Shown here in pieces: positions 38,895 to 46,894 of a stretch of 58,323 nucleotides of DNA. Under the pieces are notes generated by a model. It saw nothing but the letters and a program-made list of their open reading frames with translations, was not told the origin of the DNA and made no database searches. The stretch lies in NCBI RefSeq assembly GCF_002250625.1, contig NZ_NMVQ01000011.1, positions 1 to 58,323 on the forward strand, given 5' to 3'. The DNA comes from Enemella dayhoffiae (GTDB lineage: Bacteria; Actinomycetota; Actinomycetes; Propionibacteriales; Propionibacteriaceae). The translations under genes were made by a program, and so were the position numbers. Each line of letters opens with the position of its first letter. Positions within the stretch are counted from its first letter, which is position 1.

Positions 38895-39830
38895 GTGACC
38901 GACGCCAAACTCCACGACCCCCCCTCGACCGCCAACCCGTACCGGCTGCTGCTGGTGCACGCGCACCCCGATGACGAGGTGACCACGACCGGAATCACCA
39001 TGGCCCGGGCCGCCCGCGACGGCGCCGCGGTGACGCTGGTCACCTGCACCCTCGGTGAAGAGGGCGAGATCGTGGTGGACGAACTGAAGCACCTGGCCGC
39101 CGATCGCGACGGCGGCCTGGGGGAGTATCGGATCGGTGAGCTGTCCGCGGCCCTGGCCGAGCTCGGCGTGCAGGATCACCTGCGCCTGGGCGGGGACGGG
39201 AAATACCGCGACTCGGGGATGACCACCGACGAGAACGGTCGCGTGCTGCCGGCGGACGTGCTGCACGACGACTGCTTCTGGCGCGCCGATCTGCGGGAGG
39301 CGGCGACCGACCTGGTGCCGGTGATCCGTGACCGCCGACCGCACGTGCTGATCACCTACGACGACTACGGCAACTATGGGCACCCGGATCACATCCAGGC
39401 CCACCGGGTCGCGATGTACGCCGCCCAGCTGGCCGCGGTGGGGGCGTACCGTCCTGATCTCGGGGAGCCTTGGCGGATCCGGCGGATCCTGTGGTCGACG
39501 ATGAGCGAGACCTGGCTGCGCGAGGGGCTGCGCCAGCTGCGCGCCGCCGGTGACACCGAGGCGTGGGGAGGGATGGACCCGGAGGGCCCGATGCCGCCGA
39601 TGGTGCGCCCCGACGACCAGATCGCGATCACCGTGCAGGACCCCGAACTGGTGCCGAACAAGTTGGCCGCGTTCCGGGCCCACGCCACCCAGATCTCCTT
39701 CGACAGCCCCTTCTTCGCGATGGCCGACCTGTTCCCGCAGGCGTGGGCGACCGAATGGTTCGTGTACGCCGGAGGCGAGGCCCCGCCGCACGGGGCGGAC
39801 GACGTGTTCGCCGGGCTCGCCCGTGACTGA
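38895..39830 (+). CDS. mshB: N-acetyl-GlcN-inositol deacetylase MshB (mycothiol biosynthesis)
   Basis: A 311-residue PIG-L/LmbE-family deacetylase with the zinc motif HAHPDDEVTTTG near residue 22 and the second motif NYGHPDHIQAHRV. Length and the segment GGDGKYRDSGM fit MshB, which removes acetyl from GlcNAc-inositol in mycothiol synthesis; Mca is the main alternative but is shorter at the N-terminus. The GTG at 38895 lies seven bases after TAGGCT (38882-38887), so it is leaderless. It overlaps the flavin-reductase gene by 8 bp. Confidence 0.9.
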   Translation: MTDAKLHDPPSTANPYRLLLVHAHPDDEVTTTGITMARAARDGAAVTLVTCTLGEEGEIVVDELKHLAADRDGGLGEYRIGELSAALAELGVQDHLRLGGDGKYRDSGMTTDENGRVLPADVLHDDCFWRADLREAATDLVPVIRDRRPHVLITYDDYGNYGHPDHIQAHRVAMYAAQLAAVGAYRPDLGEPWRIRRILWSTMSETWLREGLRQLRAAGDTEAWGGMDPEGPMPPMVRPDDQIAITVQDPELVPNKLAAFRAHATQISFDSPFFAMADLFPQAWATEWFVYAGGEAPPHGADDVFAGLARD

Positions 39831-40389
39831 GGGTCTGCCGGGTCAGGAGCAGCGGTCGGGTCAGGAGCGGTGGCCCGCCGAGCCGCGGGACGATCTGGTC
39901 GGCGCGGATGGTGGGCGGATGCGCCAGGCGATGGCCACCTTCGCGACCGGTGTCACGGTGATCACCGCCCAGGACGGTGGCCAGCAGCACGCGATGACCG
40001 CGAACTCGTTCACCTCGCTGTCGCTGACCCCGCCGCTGGTGATGGTGTCGGTGGCCCGGGCGGGGCGCTTTCACGATCCGGTGGTGCGCGCGGGTCGGTG
40101 GGCGGTCTCGGTGCTGGCCGCGGACCAGCAGGCGATCGCCAGGTGGTTCGCCGACCGCGGTCGCGACCGCGACCGCCAGTTCGACGGGTTGCCGGTCGAG
40201 CAGTCGGAGCTGACCGGCTCACCGCTGCTGCAGGGGGCGCTGGCGTGGTTCGAGTGCCGGACCGAGCAGCTGGTGGAGGCCGGTGATCACAGCCTGCTGA
40301 TCGGGGCGGTGCTGGGGTGTCGGGTGGTGGAGGACCCGCGCCGGCCGTTGACCTACTACAGGGGTGAGTTCCTGCCCGGACCCGGCTGA
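39823..40389 (+). CDS. Flavin reductase-like FMN-binding protein
   Basis: A 188-residue split-barrel protein: MRQAMATFATGVTVITAQDG, MTANSFTSLSLTPPLVMVSV and the final RPLTYYRGEF are typical of the flavin reductase family (HpaC/NtaB-like). It supplies reduced FMN to a monooxygenase, or acts as a stand-alone reductase. GTG 39823 lies inside the end of mshB, so its translation is likely coupled. No monooxygenase gene is adjacent. Confidence 0.9.
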   Translation: MTEGLPGQEQRSGQERWPAEPRDDLVGADGGRMRQAMATFATGVTVITAQDGGQQHAMTANSFTSLSLTPPLVMVSVARAGRFHDPVVRAGRWAVSVLAADQQAIARWFADRGRDRDRQFDGLPVEQSELTGSPLLQGALAWFECRTEQLVEAGDHSLLIGAVLGCRVVEDPRRPLTYYRGEFLPGPG

Positions 40390-40472
40390 AAGGGCCTCCG
40401 TCGGGCCGGTCGGCGTACCGAAGAATTCAGCGTCGAGCGAGGGTTGTCGTAGGATCGGACCCGTTCGTCGCC

Positions 40473-42203
40473 ATGCAGAAGGTAGGATCCTTGACCGCGC
40501 CCAGACCCACTCGTACGCCGCGCCGCGGCCGAATCGTGACGCTCGTGCTGGTGGCGTTGGCCGTGATCCTGGGCGGAATCTATTTCGCCGGATATGCGAT
40601 GGCGGGGGACCGACTGCCCAAGAACACCTCCGTCGACGGGATCGCGATCGGTGGCCTGACAGCGGCTGAGGCGGAGACGAAGCTGGCCACCGAATATGCG
40701 CCGAAGGCCGAGCAGGCGTTTGCGGTGACCGTCGACGGCGTACGCCACGAGGTGAAGCCCGCCGATGCCGGCCTCACCGTCGACCATCACCAGACGGTGC
40801 TCCAGGCCGGCGCCGGTAAGAGCCTCGCCCCCGGGCACATCTGGCGGGTGCTCACCGGAGGCGGCCCGATCTCGCCGGTCGTCAGCACCGATCAGAACAA
40901 GCTAACCGGCGCCGTCGGGCAGCTCGCCGGCAAGGTGAACCGGCCGGCCGTCGACGCCACGGTCGCCTTCGCGGGCAGCGAGCTGAAACGCACCCCCGCC
41001 GCTCAGGCGGTGGAGCTGCAGCAGCCGGCCCTGACCAGCGCGCTCAAGTCCGCGTACCTGAAGCAGACCGAGGTCGGCGCGACCACCACCCGCAGCGATC
41101 CGGCGATCACCGACGCCGACGCCGACGAGGTCGTGCGCACCTTCGCAGGGCCCGCGGTCTCCGGACCCGTCAAGGTGGACACCGGGCAGGGAGTCGCGGA
41201 GGTGAGCCCGACCATGATCGGCAACGCGAGCAGCATCACCGTCGACAACGGCAAGCTGAAGGGCAGCACCGACGGGGAGAAGCTGTTCAAGGAAGCCCAG
41301 CCGGCGATCAAGAAGCTGAACCTCAAGGAGCCGAAGGACGCCTCGTTCAAGTTCGACGGGGGGCGACCGACGGTCGTACCGTCGGTGGATGGCGCCCAGC
41401 TCGGCAAGGACAACTTCCTCAAGGCCGTGCTGCCGGCGGTGCCCACCACCGACAAGCGCGAGGTGAAGGCCGAGCTGACCCCGGCCCCGGCGAAGTTCAC
41501 CACCGAGCAGGCCAATCAGCAGGTGCCCAAGGAGGTGATCGGGCAGTTCACCACGTTCTATCCGCACGCCGACTATCGCAACACCAACCTCGGTCTGGCC
41601 GCCTCCCGGATCAACGGGAACACCGTGCCGGTCGGCGGGATCTTCTCCCTGGACAAGGAACTCGGCAGCCGGAGCTCGGGTTATGTCGACGGCTATGTGA
41701 TCGACGGGGGCAAGCTGAAGAAGGAGAACGCCGGCGGCATCTCGCAGTCGGCGACCACCGTGTTCAACGCCGCCTGGTTCGCCGGGCTGGAGGACATCGA
41801 GCACCAGCCGCACACGCTCTATTTCGACCGCTATCCGGCCGGGCGTGAGTCGACCATCTATTCGGGCTCGATCGACGTGCAGTTCAAGAACACCACCGAC
41901 GCCGCGATCTATGTGGAGGCGTCCAACGCCAAGTCATCGCCCGGCGGCAAGGGCTCGATCACGGTGCGCATCTGGGGCACCAAGAAGTGGGATGTCGAGT
42001 CGCCCGAGCCGACGAAGTCCAACTTCTATGACGGGAAGAAGCTCGTCGACACCAAGCCGGGCTGCACCCCGCAGTCCGCCTCGCCCGGTTTCACCGCCAG
42101 CTACTACCGCGTCTGGAAGCAGAACGGCCAGGTGATCCGCCGCGAGGACAAGACCTGGAAGTATTCCGCCACCGACGAGATCAAGTGCGAGAAGAAGCCC
42201 TGA
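40473..42203 (+). CDS. VanW-family cell-wall protein
   Basis: A 576-residue protein with an N-terminal membrane anchor (GRIVTLVLVALAVILGGIYF) and a long extracellular part. Two PG-binding-4-like repeats cover about residues 60-330. A VanW domain follows at about 355-500 (YRNTNLGLAASRINGNTVPV, then GIFSLDKELGSRSSGYVDGY and GISQSATTVFNAAWFAGLED). The family is linked to peptidoglycan and vancomycin-resistance clusters, with no known reaction. A TAGGAT box at 40450-40455 gives a short leader. The gene stands alone and is followed by a nested palindrome. Confidence 0.88.
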   Translation: MQKVGSLTAPRPTRTPRRGRIVTLVLVALAVILGGIYFAGYAMAGDRLPKNTSVDGIAIGGLTAAEAETKLATEYAPKAEQAFAVTVDGVRHEVKPADAGLTVDHHQTVLQAGAGKSLAPGHIWRVLTGGGPISPVVSTDQNKLTGAVGQLAGKVNRPAVDATVAFAGSELKRTPAAQAVELQQPALTSALKSAYLKQTEVGATTTRSDPAITDADADEVVRTFAGPAVSGPVKVDTGQGVAEVSPTMIGNASSITVDNGKLKGSTDGEKLFKEAQPAIKKLNLKEPKDASFKFDGGRPTVVPSVDGAQLGKDNFLKAVLPAVPTTDKREVKAELTPAPAKFTTEQANQQVPKEVIGQFTTFYPHADYRNTNLGLAASRINGNTVPVGGIFSLDKELGSRSSGYVDGYVIDGGKLKKENAGGISQSATTVFNAAWFAGLEDIEHQPHTLYFDRYPAGRESTIYSGSIDVQFKNTTDAAIYVEASNAKSSPGGKGSITVRIWGTKKWDVESPEPTKSNFYDGKKLVDTKPGCTPQSASPGFTASYYRVWKQNGQVIRREDKTWKYSATDEIKCEKKP

Positions 42204-42245
42204 GGGCCACCGAGTAGGTGGGCGGGAGATGCCCGTGACGTCCGG

Positions 42246-42322
42246 CCTGCAGTCTCCGAAACTGTTCATGATCAAACCCAGTGGGACTGGGTTTCAAACG
42301 CGCTGCTCCGGGAGACTGCAGG
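42246..42322. terminator. Nested palindrome, likely bidirectional terminator
   Basis: An outer inverted repeat CCTGCAGTCTCC / GGAGACTGCAGG (42246-42257 and 42311-42322) encloses an inner perfect hairpin AAACCCAGT-GGG-ACTGGGTTT (42274-42294). It lies between convergent genes. The inner stem ends in a T run on either strand, so it could terminate both. Confidence 0.7.
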
Positions 42323-42335
42323 TCAGGCGCCCCCG

Positions 42336-42890
42336 CTAATCGGGCAACGGGTGCAGGGCGAGGGCGGTGAGCTCGGCGTCGGGGAGGGGGCTGGTCAGGA
42401 CCAGGTTGCGGGCGGTGCGGCGGGCGGCCCAGGCGGCGAGGGGGTCGAGGTCGGCGACGGCGGCCAGGCGTACCGCAGCCCACTCGCCGTTCACCAGACC
42501 GCGGGAGTCGCCGGCGATCGCACGCTCGGCGGAGAGTTGGCGTACGCCGGAGTCGTCCAGGTGGTCGACCAGGTCGGCCAACCGCGCCACCCAGCAGGCT
42601 CCAGAACCGCCCAGCCAGGCATCGTGGGCGAGCGCCCGCAGGCCGCCCGGGTCGAACGCCAACGGGTTGCGCCCGCGGGCAACCGTCGGGATCACCCGCG
42701 CGAACGCCACCTGCTCGCGCTCGATGGTGTGCCGCTCGCCCGTGCGATCCTCCAGCACGAGCGATCCCGGAGCGAGCGAGACGAGTAACCCAACCCGATC
42801 GGTCAGCCCGTCGGGGGTGGCCAGCCGCAGCGAGAGCCGACAGCCGGGGCGTACGCTGTCCGGGTGATCCAGCGGATCACGTCTCACCAT
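42336..42890 (-). CDS. Hypothetical protein with SH3-like N-terminal domain
   Basis: A 184-residue protein taking the start MVRRDPLDHPDSVRPG (42890). The first ~75 residues (GCRLSLRLATPDGLTDRVGL, then LEDRTGERHTIEREQVAFAR) resemble the SH3-like barrel that precedes the GNAT domain in Rv0428c-type acetyltransferases. The rest is Ala/Leu-rich, helical, and shows no acetyl-CoA loop. It is divergent from fdxA. The function is unknown. Confidence 0.65.
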   Translation of the reverse strand: MVRRDPLDHPDSVRPGCRLSLRLATPDGLTDRVGLLVSLAPGSLVLEDRTGERHTIEREQVAFARVIPTVARGRNPLAFDPGGLRALAHDAWLGGSGACWVARLADLVDHLDDSGVRQLSAERAIAGDSRGLVNGEWAAVRLAAVADLDPLAAWAARRTARNLVLTSPLPDAELTALALHPLPD

Positions 42891-42976
42891 GGGCGGGTCC
42901 TTTGCGGGGTGGGAAGTGGACCGCGATACTGGACTGTGACGGCAGCGCCGCGGGCGCACAACGAGGGAGTGGAACG

Positions 42977-43303
42977 TTGACCTACATCATTGCTCAACCA
43001 TGCGTGGACCTGAAGGACCGTGCCTGCGTCGAGGAGTGCCCAGTCGACTGCATCTATGAGGGCAACCGGATGCTCTACATCCACCCCGACGAGTGTGTCG
43101 ACTGCGGCGCCTGCGAGCCGGTGTGCCCCGTGGAGGCCATCTATTACGAGGATGACGTTCCGAGCGAGTGGGCCAACTACTACGACGTCAACGTCAACTT
43201 CTTCGACAAGCACGGCTCCCCGGGCGGCGCCTCGAAGCTCGGCGTGATCGACGACGACCACGAGTTCGTGAAGAACCTGCCCCCGCAGGAACACGAGGAG
43301 TGA
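42977..43303 (+). CDS. fdxA: 7Fe ferredoxin FdxA
   Basis: A 108-residue seven-iron ferredoxin. The cluster motifs CVDLKDRACVEECPVDCIY and CVDCGACEPVCPVEA supply the Cys set for one 3Fe-4S and one 4Fe-4S centre; the E-E-D-D-V-P tail is typical of actinobacterial FdxA. It carries electrons, for example to cytochromes P450. A TTG at 42977 after GGGAGTGGAACG is the start that fits the family's MTYIIAQPC beginning. Its stop overlaps the dapC start by 4 bp, a conserved actinobacterial arrangement. Confidence 0.95.
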   Translation: MTYIIAQPCVDLKDRACVEECPVDCIYEGNRMLYIHPDECVDCGACEPVCPVEAIYYEDDVPSEWANYYDVNVNFFDKHGSPGGASKLGVIDDDHEFVKNLPPQEHEE

Positions 43304-44397
43304 GACGCCCGCACACCTCCGGTCTGCCCGACTTCCCCTGGGACACGATCGCCGGCGTGAAGGCGCGGGCGGCGGCCCATCCCGACGGGATCGTCAACCT
43401 GTCGGTCGGTACACCGGTCGACCCGGTGCCGGAGGTGGCCCAGCGGGCGCTCGCGGCGGCCGCCGATTCGCCCGGTTATCCGACGACGATCGGTACGCCG
43501 ACGCTGCAGGAAGCGATCCGCACCTTCCTCACCGATCGGTGTGCGGTTGCCGGAATCGGTGAGGTGGCAGGGGTTCCGGCGATCGGTACCAAGGAGCTGG
43601 TCGCCAACCTGCCGTCCCAGCTGGGGCTCGGCCCCGACGACACGCTGATCATCCCCGCGGTGGCGTACCCGACCTATGCGGTGGGTGGCGCGCTGGCGCG
43701 CAGCAGGGTGCTGGTGTGCGACGACCCGACCGAGGCGCCGCCGGCGGCGATGGCGTGGATCAACTATCCGTCCAACCCGACCGGAGCGGTCGCCGATCCC
43801 GAGCTGCTGCGCGGCTGGGTGGCCTGGGCGCGCGAACACGACGCCGTGCTGGCCTCCGACGAGTGCTATCTCGAGTTCGGCTGGGAGGCCGAGCCGCTGT
43901 CGGTGCTGCACCCCGACATCTGCGGCGACTCGCACGCCAACCTGCTCGCCGCGCACTCGCTGTCCAAGCGGTCCAACTTCGCCGGCTATCGGGCGGGTTT
44001 CGTCGCCGGCGACCAGCCGCTGCTGGCCGAACTGCTCGAGGTGCGCAAGCACTCCGGTTTCATGCTGCCCAGCCCGGTCCAGGCCGCTGCGGCGGCGGTG
44101 CTCACCGACACCGCCCACGTCACCGAGCAGCGCGAGCGGTACGCCCGGCGGCGCGCGCTGCTGCGGCCGGCGCTGGAGCGGGTCGGTTTCCAGATCGTGC
44201 ACTCCGAGGCCGGGCTGTACCTGTGGGCGACCCGTGGTGAATCCGGGCGGCAATCGCTGGATTTCCTGGCCGAGCACGGAATTCTGGCCGCCCCGGGCGA
44301 CTTCTACGGATCGGTGTCGGACGACTTCGTGCGGATCGCGCTGACCGAGACCGACGAGCGGATCGAGCAGGCGGCGGTACGCCTCGGGGGTGCCTGA
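43300..44397 (+). CDS. dapC: Succinyldiaminopimelate transaminase DapC
   Basis: A 365-residue class I PLP aminotransferase. It starts RRPHTSGLPDFPWDTIAGVK, has the substrate loop NLSVGTPVDPVPEV, INYPSNPTGAV, and the PLP lysine in AAHSLSKRSNFAGYRAGF. The fdxA-dapC pair is the standard actinobacterial context. DapC makes N-succinyl-LL-2,6-diaminopimelate in lysine and peptidoglycan synthesis, fitting dapD, dapE and dapA nearby. The GTG at 43300 overlaps the fdxA stop. Confidence 0.94.
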   Translation: MRRPHTSGLPDFPWDTIAGVKARAAAHPDGIVNLSVGTPVDPVPEVAQRALAAAADSPGYPTTIGTPTLQEAIRTFLTDRCAVAGIGEVAGVPAIGTKELVANLPSQLGLGPDDTLIIPAVAYPTYAVGGALARSRVLVCDDPTEAPPAAMAWINYPSNPTGAVADPELLRGWVAWAREHDAVLASDECYLEFGWEAEPLSVLHPDICGDSHANLLAAHSLSKRSNFAGYRAGFVAGDQPLLAELLEVRKHSGFMLPSPVQAAAAAVLTDTAHVTEQRERYARRRALLRPALERVGFQIVHSEAGLYLWATRGESGRQSLDFLAEHGILAAPGDFYGSVSDDFVRIALTETDERIEQAAVRLGGA

Positions 44398-44433
44398 GCC
44401 GGGGCGTACCCCTCGACCTGAGCCAGCCCAGAC

Positions 44434-44536
44434 CACTTCGCGTGCCGAACGCCACTTTGCGTGCCGAAGTTCACTCCGCGGGTCACCGGTGGTCCGTGAG
44501 GTGAACTTCACCACGCGAGGTGAAATTCAGTCCGCG
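44434..44536. repeat. Array of 19-bp units in opposite orientations
   Basis: CACTTCGCGTGCCGAACGC (44434-44452) and CACTTTGCGTGCCGAAGTT (44453-44471) repeat with a 19-bp period, followed by a degenerate third unit. After a CACCGGTG centre come two units in the other direction (44499-44517, 44518-44536, also 19 bp). AAGTTCAC in the left arm pairs with GTGAACTT in the right. It fills the space between two convergent genes and may terminate both. Confidence 0.75.
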
Positions 44537-44539
44537 GAG

Positions 44540-45388
44540 TCAGCGGAAGGTGACCACGACGGTACGTTCGCCGCTGCCGCCGGCGCTGATCCAGGCGGGC
44601 ATGGTGCGGCCGTCGGGTTGCCAGGTGCGACCGTTGGTCTCCACCTTGGCGATCCCCTGCAGGCCGGCGTTGGTGGCCGCGTAGTGGGCGATCGCCCATG
44701 CGTGCCGGCCGTTCCGGGCGGTGATCGTCAGCGTGTTCCCGGAGGTGCGGGTGGGCACCTTTCCGTGAGTCAGCTCCAGCTGCTGACCGAACGCCTGCGC
44801 CCGTCCGGCGCCGCTGCGTTCGTCGAAGCAGGACAGCCCGCCCGGCGCCTGCCCGGTGAACACCTTCGCCAGCACCAGGGCGTTCGCCTCGTGCTTGCGA
44901 TAGGCGTCGGGGTGACCGGACTTCTGCACGGCCTGGGCGGTGTCGTTGACGTCGCCGTTCTGCCAGTCGGGCACCTTCTCCAGCGCGGTGTAGAAGGAGT
45001 TGGAGGCGAACCACGGGTCGCGCACCTGCTCGGCCGACCCCCAATTCTGCGACGGCCGCTGCTGGAACAGCCCGAGCGAGTCGCGATCGCCATAGTCGAG
45101 GTTGCGGATCCCGCTCTCCTGATAGGCGGTCGCCATCGCGATGGTGGCCGCGTGCGGGTCCAGCTGCCGTTGCACCGACACCCCGACGATGATGGCGGTG
45201 AAATAGGCCTGTTCGCGGGTCAGTGTCACGGAGCGCCCGTCGGCGGTGGCCACGCAGCGCTGCTCGAACTGCATCGGCGGCACCTGATCCTGCTGCCGCA
45301 GGAACGCCAACCCCAGCACCCCCACGGCGATCGCGACCAGCACCGCGGCGGCCAGGCAGCCGATGGTGCGTCCGGTTCGTTTCGCCAT
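44540..45388 (-). CDS. Membrane-anchored lytic-transglycosylase-like protein
   Basis: A 282-residue protein with one N-terminal membrane segment (RTIGCLAAAVLVAIAVGVLG). The extracellular part contains DPHAATIAMATAYQESGIRN followed by YGDRDSLGLFQQRPSQNWGS, which is an SLT-like pattern with Glu in the Q-E-S position. Such proteins occur in actinobacteria as putative wall hydrolases; catalysis is not proven. The end of the gene touches the 19-bp repeat array. It lies 19 bp after dapD in the same direction. Confidence 0.75.
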   Translation of the reverse strand: MAKRTGRTIGCLAAAVLVAIAVGVLGLAFLRQQDQVPPMQFEQRCVATADGRSVTLTREQAYFTAIIVGVSVQRQLDPHAATIAMATAYQESGIRNLDYGDRDSLGLFQQRPSQNWGSAEQVRDPWFASNSFYTALEKVPDWQNGDVNDTAQAVQKSGHPDAYRKHEANALVLAKVFTGQAPGGLSCFDERSGAGRAQAFGQQLELTHGKVPTRTSGNTLTITARNGRHAWAIAHYAATNAGLQGIAKVETNGRTWQPDGRTMPAWISAGGSGERTVVVTFR

Positions 45389-45407
45389 CGAGGTGCGGCC
45401 GAGCGGG

Positions 45408-46346
45408 TCAGTTCGCGTGCAGGGCGTCGTTGAGGGCGACGGTACGCCCGGCCCGCCCGCGTACCTCGACCTCGCCGGTGAGCGAGTTCCGCCAGAACTG
45501 CAGCCCGTCCTGTCCGGACAGGGAGGCGGCCTTGACCACCTCGCCGTCGACGCGGACCTTGGTGCCGGCGGTGACGTAGAGCCCGGCCTCGACCACGCAG
45601 TCGTCACCCAGGGCGATGCCGATGCCGGACTCGGCGCCGAGCAGGCAGCGCTCGCCGATCGACACCCGCTCGGTGCCGCCGCCGGACAGCGTGCCCATGG
45701 TGGAGGCGCCGCCGCCGATGTCGGAACCGTCACCGACCACGACCCCCTGGGAGATCCGCCCCTCGACCATGGAGGCGCCCAGGGTGCCGGCGTTGAAGTT
45801 GACAAAGCCCTCGTGCATCACGGTGGTGCCGGGGGAGAGGTGGGCGCCGAGCCGGACCCGGTCCGCGTCGCCGATGCGTACCCCGGCGGGGATCACGTAG
45901 TCGACCAGGCGGGGGAACTTGTCCACCCCGAACACGGTGACGTGGCCCCGAGCGGCCCGCAGCCTGGCCCGGGTGACCTCGAACCCGTCGACGGCGCACG
46001 GCCCGGCAGAGGTCCAGACGACGTTGGTGAGCACGCCGAACAATCCGTCCAGGTTGATCGTGTTCGGCCGGACCAGGGTGTGGCTGAGCAGGTGCAGCCG
46101 CAGGTAGGCGTCCGGCATGTCGGCGGGCTTGGCGTCCAGGTCGATGCTGACCAGTTCGACCGCCGTGCTCACCCCGCGGGCGACGTCGTGCCCGGCCGCC
46201 GCGGTGAGCTCGGCCGGAGCCTCCGACCCGTCGTGCGCCCCCAGCTGCGGGGAGGGGAACCAGGTGTCCAGAACCTGCCCGTTGTCGTGCCGGGACACCA
46301 GGCCCCAGCCCCAGGCGGAACGGTCGGAGTGCTGCGCAGAAGTCAT
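45408..46346 (-). CDS. dapD: Tetrahydrodipicolinate N-succinyltransferase DapD
   Basis: A 312-residue trimeric left-handed beta-helix enzyme of the actinobacterial DapD type. It has [20 protein letters not shown] near the start and hexapeptide repeats such as [20 protein letters not shown] and [20 protein letters not shown]. It adds succinyl from succinyl-CoA to tetrahydrodipicolinate, the step before DapC. The ATG at 46346 lies seven bases after TAACCT (minus strand, 46354-46359), so it is leaderless; a longer frame start further up is rejected for this reason. Confidence 0.94.
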   Translation of the reverse strand: MTSAQHSDRSAWGWGLVSRHDNGQVLDTWFPSPQLGAHDGSEAPAELTAAAGHDVARGVSTAVELVSIDLDAKPADMPDAYLRLHLLSHTLVRPNTINLDGLFGVLTNVVWTSAGPCAVDGFEVTRARLRAARGHVTVFGVDKFPRLVDYVIPAGVRIGDADRVRLGAHLSPGTTVMHEGFVNFNAGTLGASMVEGRISQGVVVGDGSDIGGGASTMGTLSGGGTERVSIGERCLLGAESGIGIALGDDCVVEAGLYVTAGTKVRVDGEVVKAASLSGQDGLQFWRNSLTGEVEVRGRAGRTVALNDALHAN

Positions 46347-46397
46347 GAGGGACAGGTTACCGGTGCTTCTCGGCCCATCTGGTCGTTTGACGATTGA

Positions 46398-46424
46398 CGA
46401 TATTATCGACAGTCGATAATATCG
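46398..46424. promoter_or_regulatory. Perfect 12-bp inverted repeat, probable operator
   Basis: CGATATTATCGA, CAG, TCGATAATATCG, with extra half-site-like CGATTGACGAT on the left and CGATAAT on the right. It is strikingly AT-rich for this sequence. It lies about 40 bp upstream of the dapD -10 box and just upstream of the DUF2975 remnant and XRE gene, so it could serve either side. Confidence 0.65.
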
Positions 46425-46441
46425 AAGAACGATAATCACCC

Positions 46442-46633
46442 CAAGGGAGCCTGGCGGCTCGTGCGACCCTGCTCGCGGGCAGCCAGGAGAACCTCAACGT
46501 GTACGCCACCGCGTCCCCGGGGTCGATCGCCCTCGCGCTGACGGGCCTGGCGGCCTCGGGCCTGGTGGAGGTGCTCGGCATGGTGTTCCGTCGCGGCACC
46601 GAGTTGCGCCATGACACCGAAGGACTGGTCTGA
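46442..46633 (+). pseudogene. DUF2975 membrane protein, C-terminal fragment
   Basis: The frame read through to the TGA at 46631-46633 gives [20 protein letters not shown], then SIALALTGLAASGLVEVLGM and the ending R-R-G-T-E-L-R-H-D-T-E-G-L-V. This is the typical end of DUF2975 proteins (four-helix membrane proteins), which normally precede a YozG-type XRE regulator. Here only ~60 residues remain and no start codon with a ribosome site is seen. The stop overlaps the regulator's ATG, as in intact pairs. Confidence 0.6.
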
Positions 46634-46854
46634 TGCCCGTCGACGAACCGCACCGGGTCGTCTGCCACCTCGACGTGCTCCTCGCCGAACGAGGGATGAC
46701 GCTCACCGCGCTGGCCGAGCTGGTGGGGGTCTCCCTGGTGAACCTGTCGGTGCTGAAGAACAATCGAGCCAAGGCGATCCGGTTCTCCACGTTGACCGCC
46801 CTGTGCGAGGCGCTCGGGTGTACGCCGGGGGAGATCTTCTCGGTGGAGCCGTGA
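46633..46854 (+). CDS. XRE/YozG-family transcriptional regulator
   Basis: A 73-residue Cro/C1-type helix-turn-helix protein: VCHLDVLLAERGMTLTALAE, LVGVSLVNLSVLKNNRAKAI, then TLTALCEALGCTPGEIFSVE. This is the YozG-like group that pairs with DUF2975 membrane proteins. The ATG overlaps the partner's stop by one base. As the membrane partner is truncated, the regulator may be a survivor acting elsewhere, possibly on the palindrome upstream. Confidence 0.88.
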   Translation: MPVDEPHRVVCHLDVLLAERGMTLTALAELVGVSLVNLSVLKNNRAKAIRFSTLTALCEALGCTPGEIFSVEP

Positions 46855-46894
46855 GGTCAGGATCACCGCGCGAGTGATCGCTAGGGTTGCCACC

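Noticed and set aside
46494-46790. Minus-strand frames opposite the XRE gene
   Set aside because: No motif and no start signals; the plus strand holds a clear helix-turn-helix protein.
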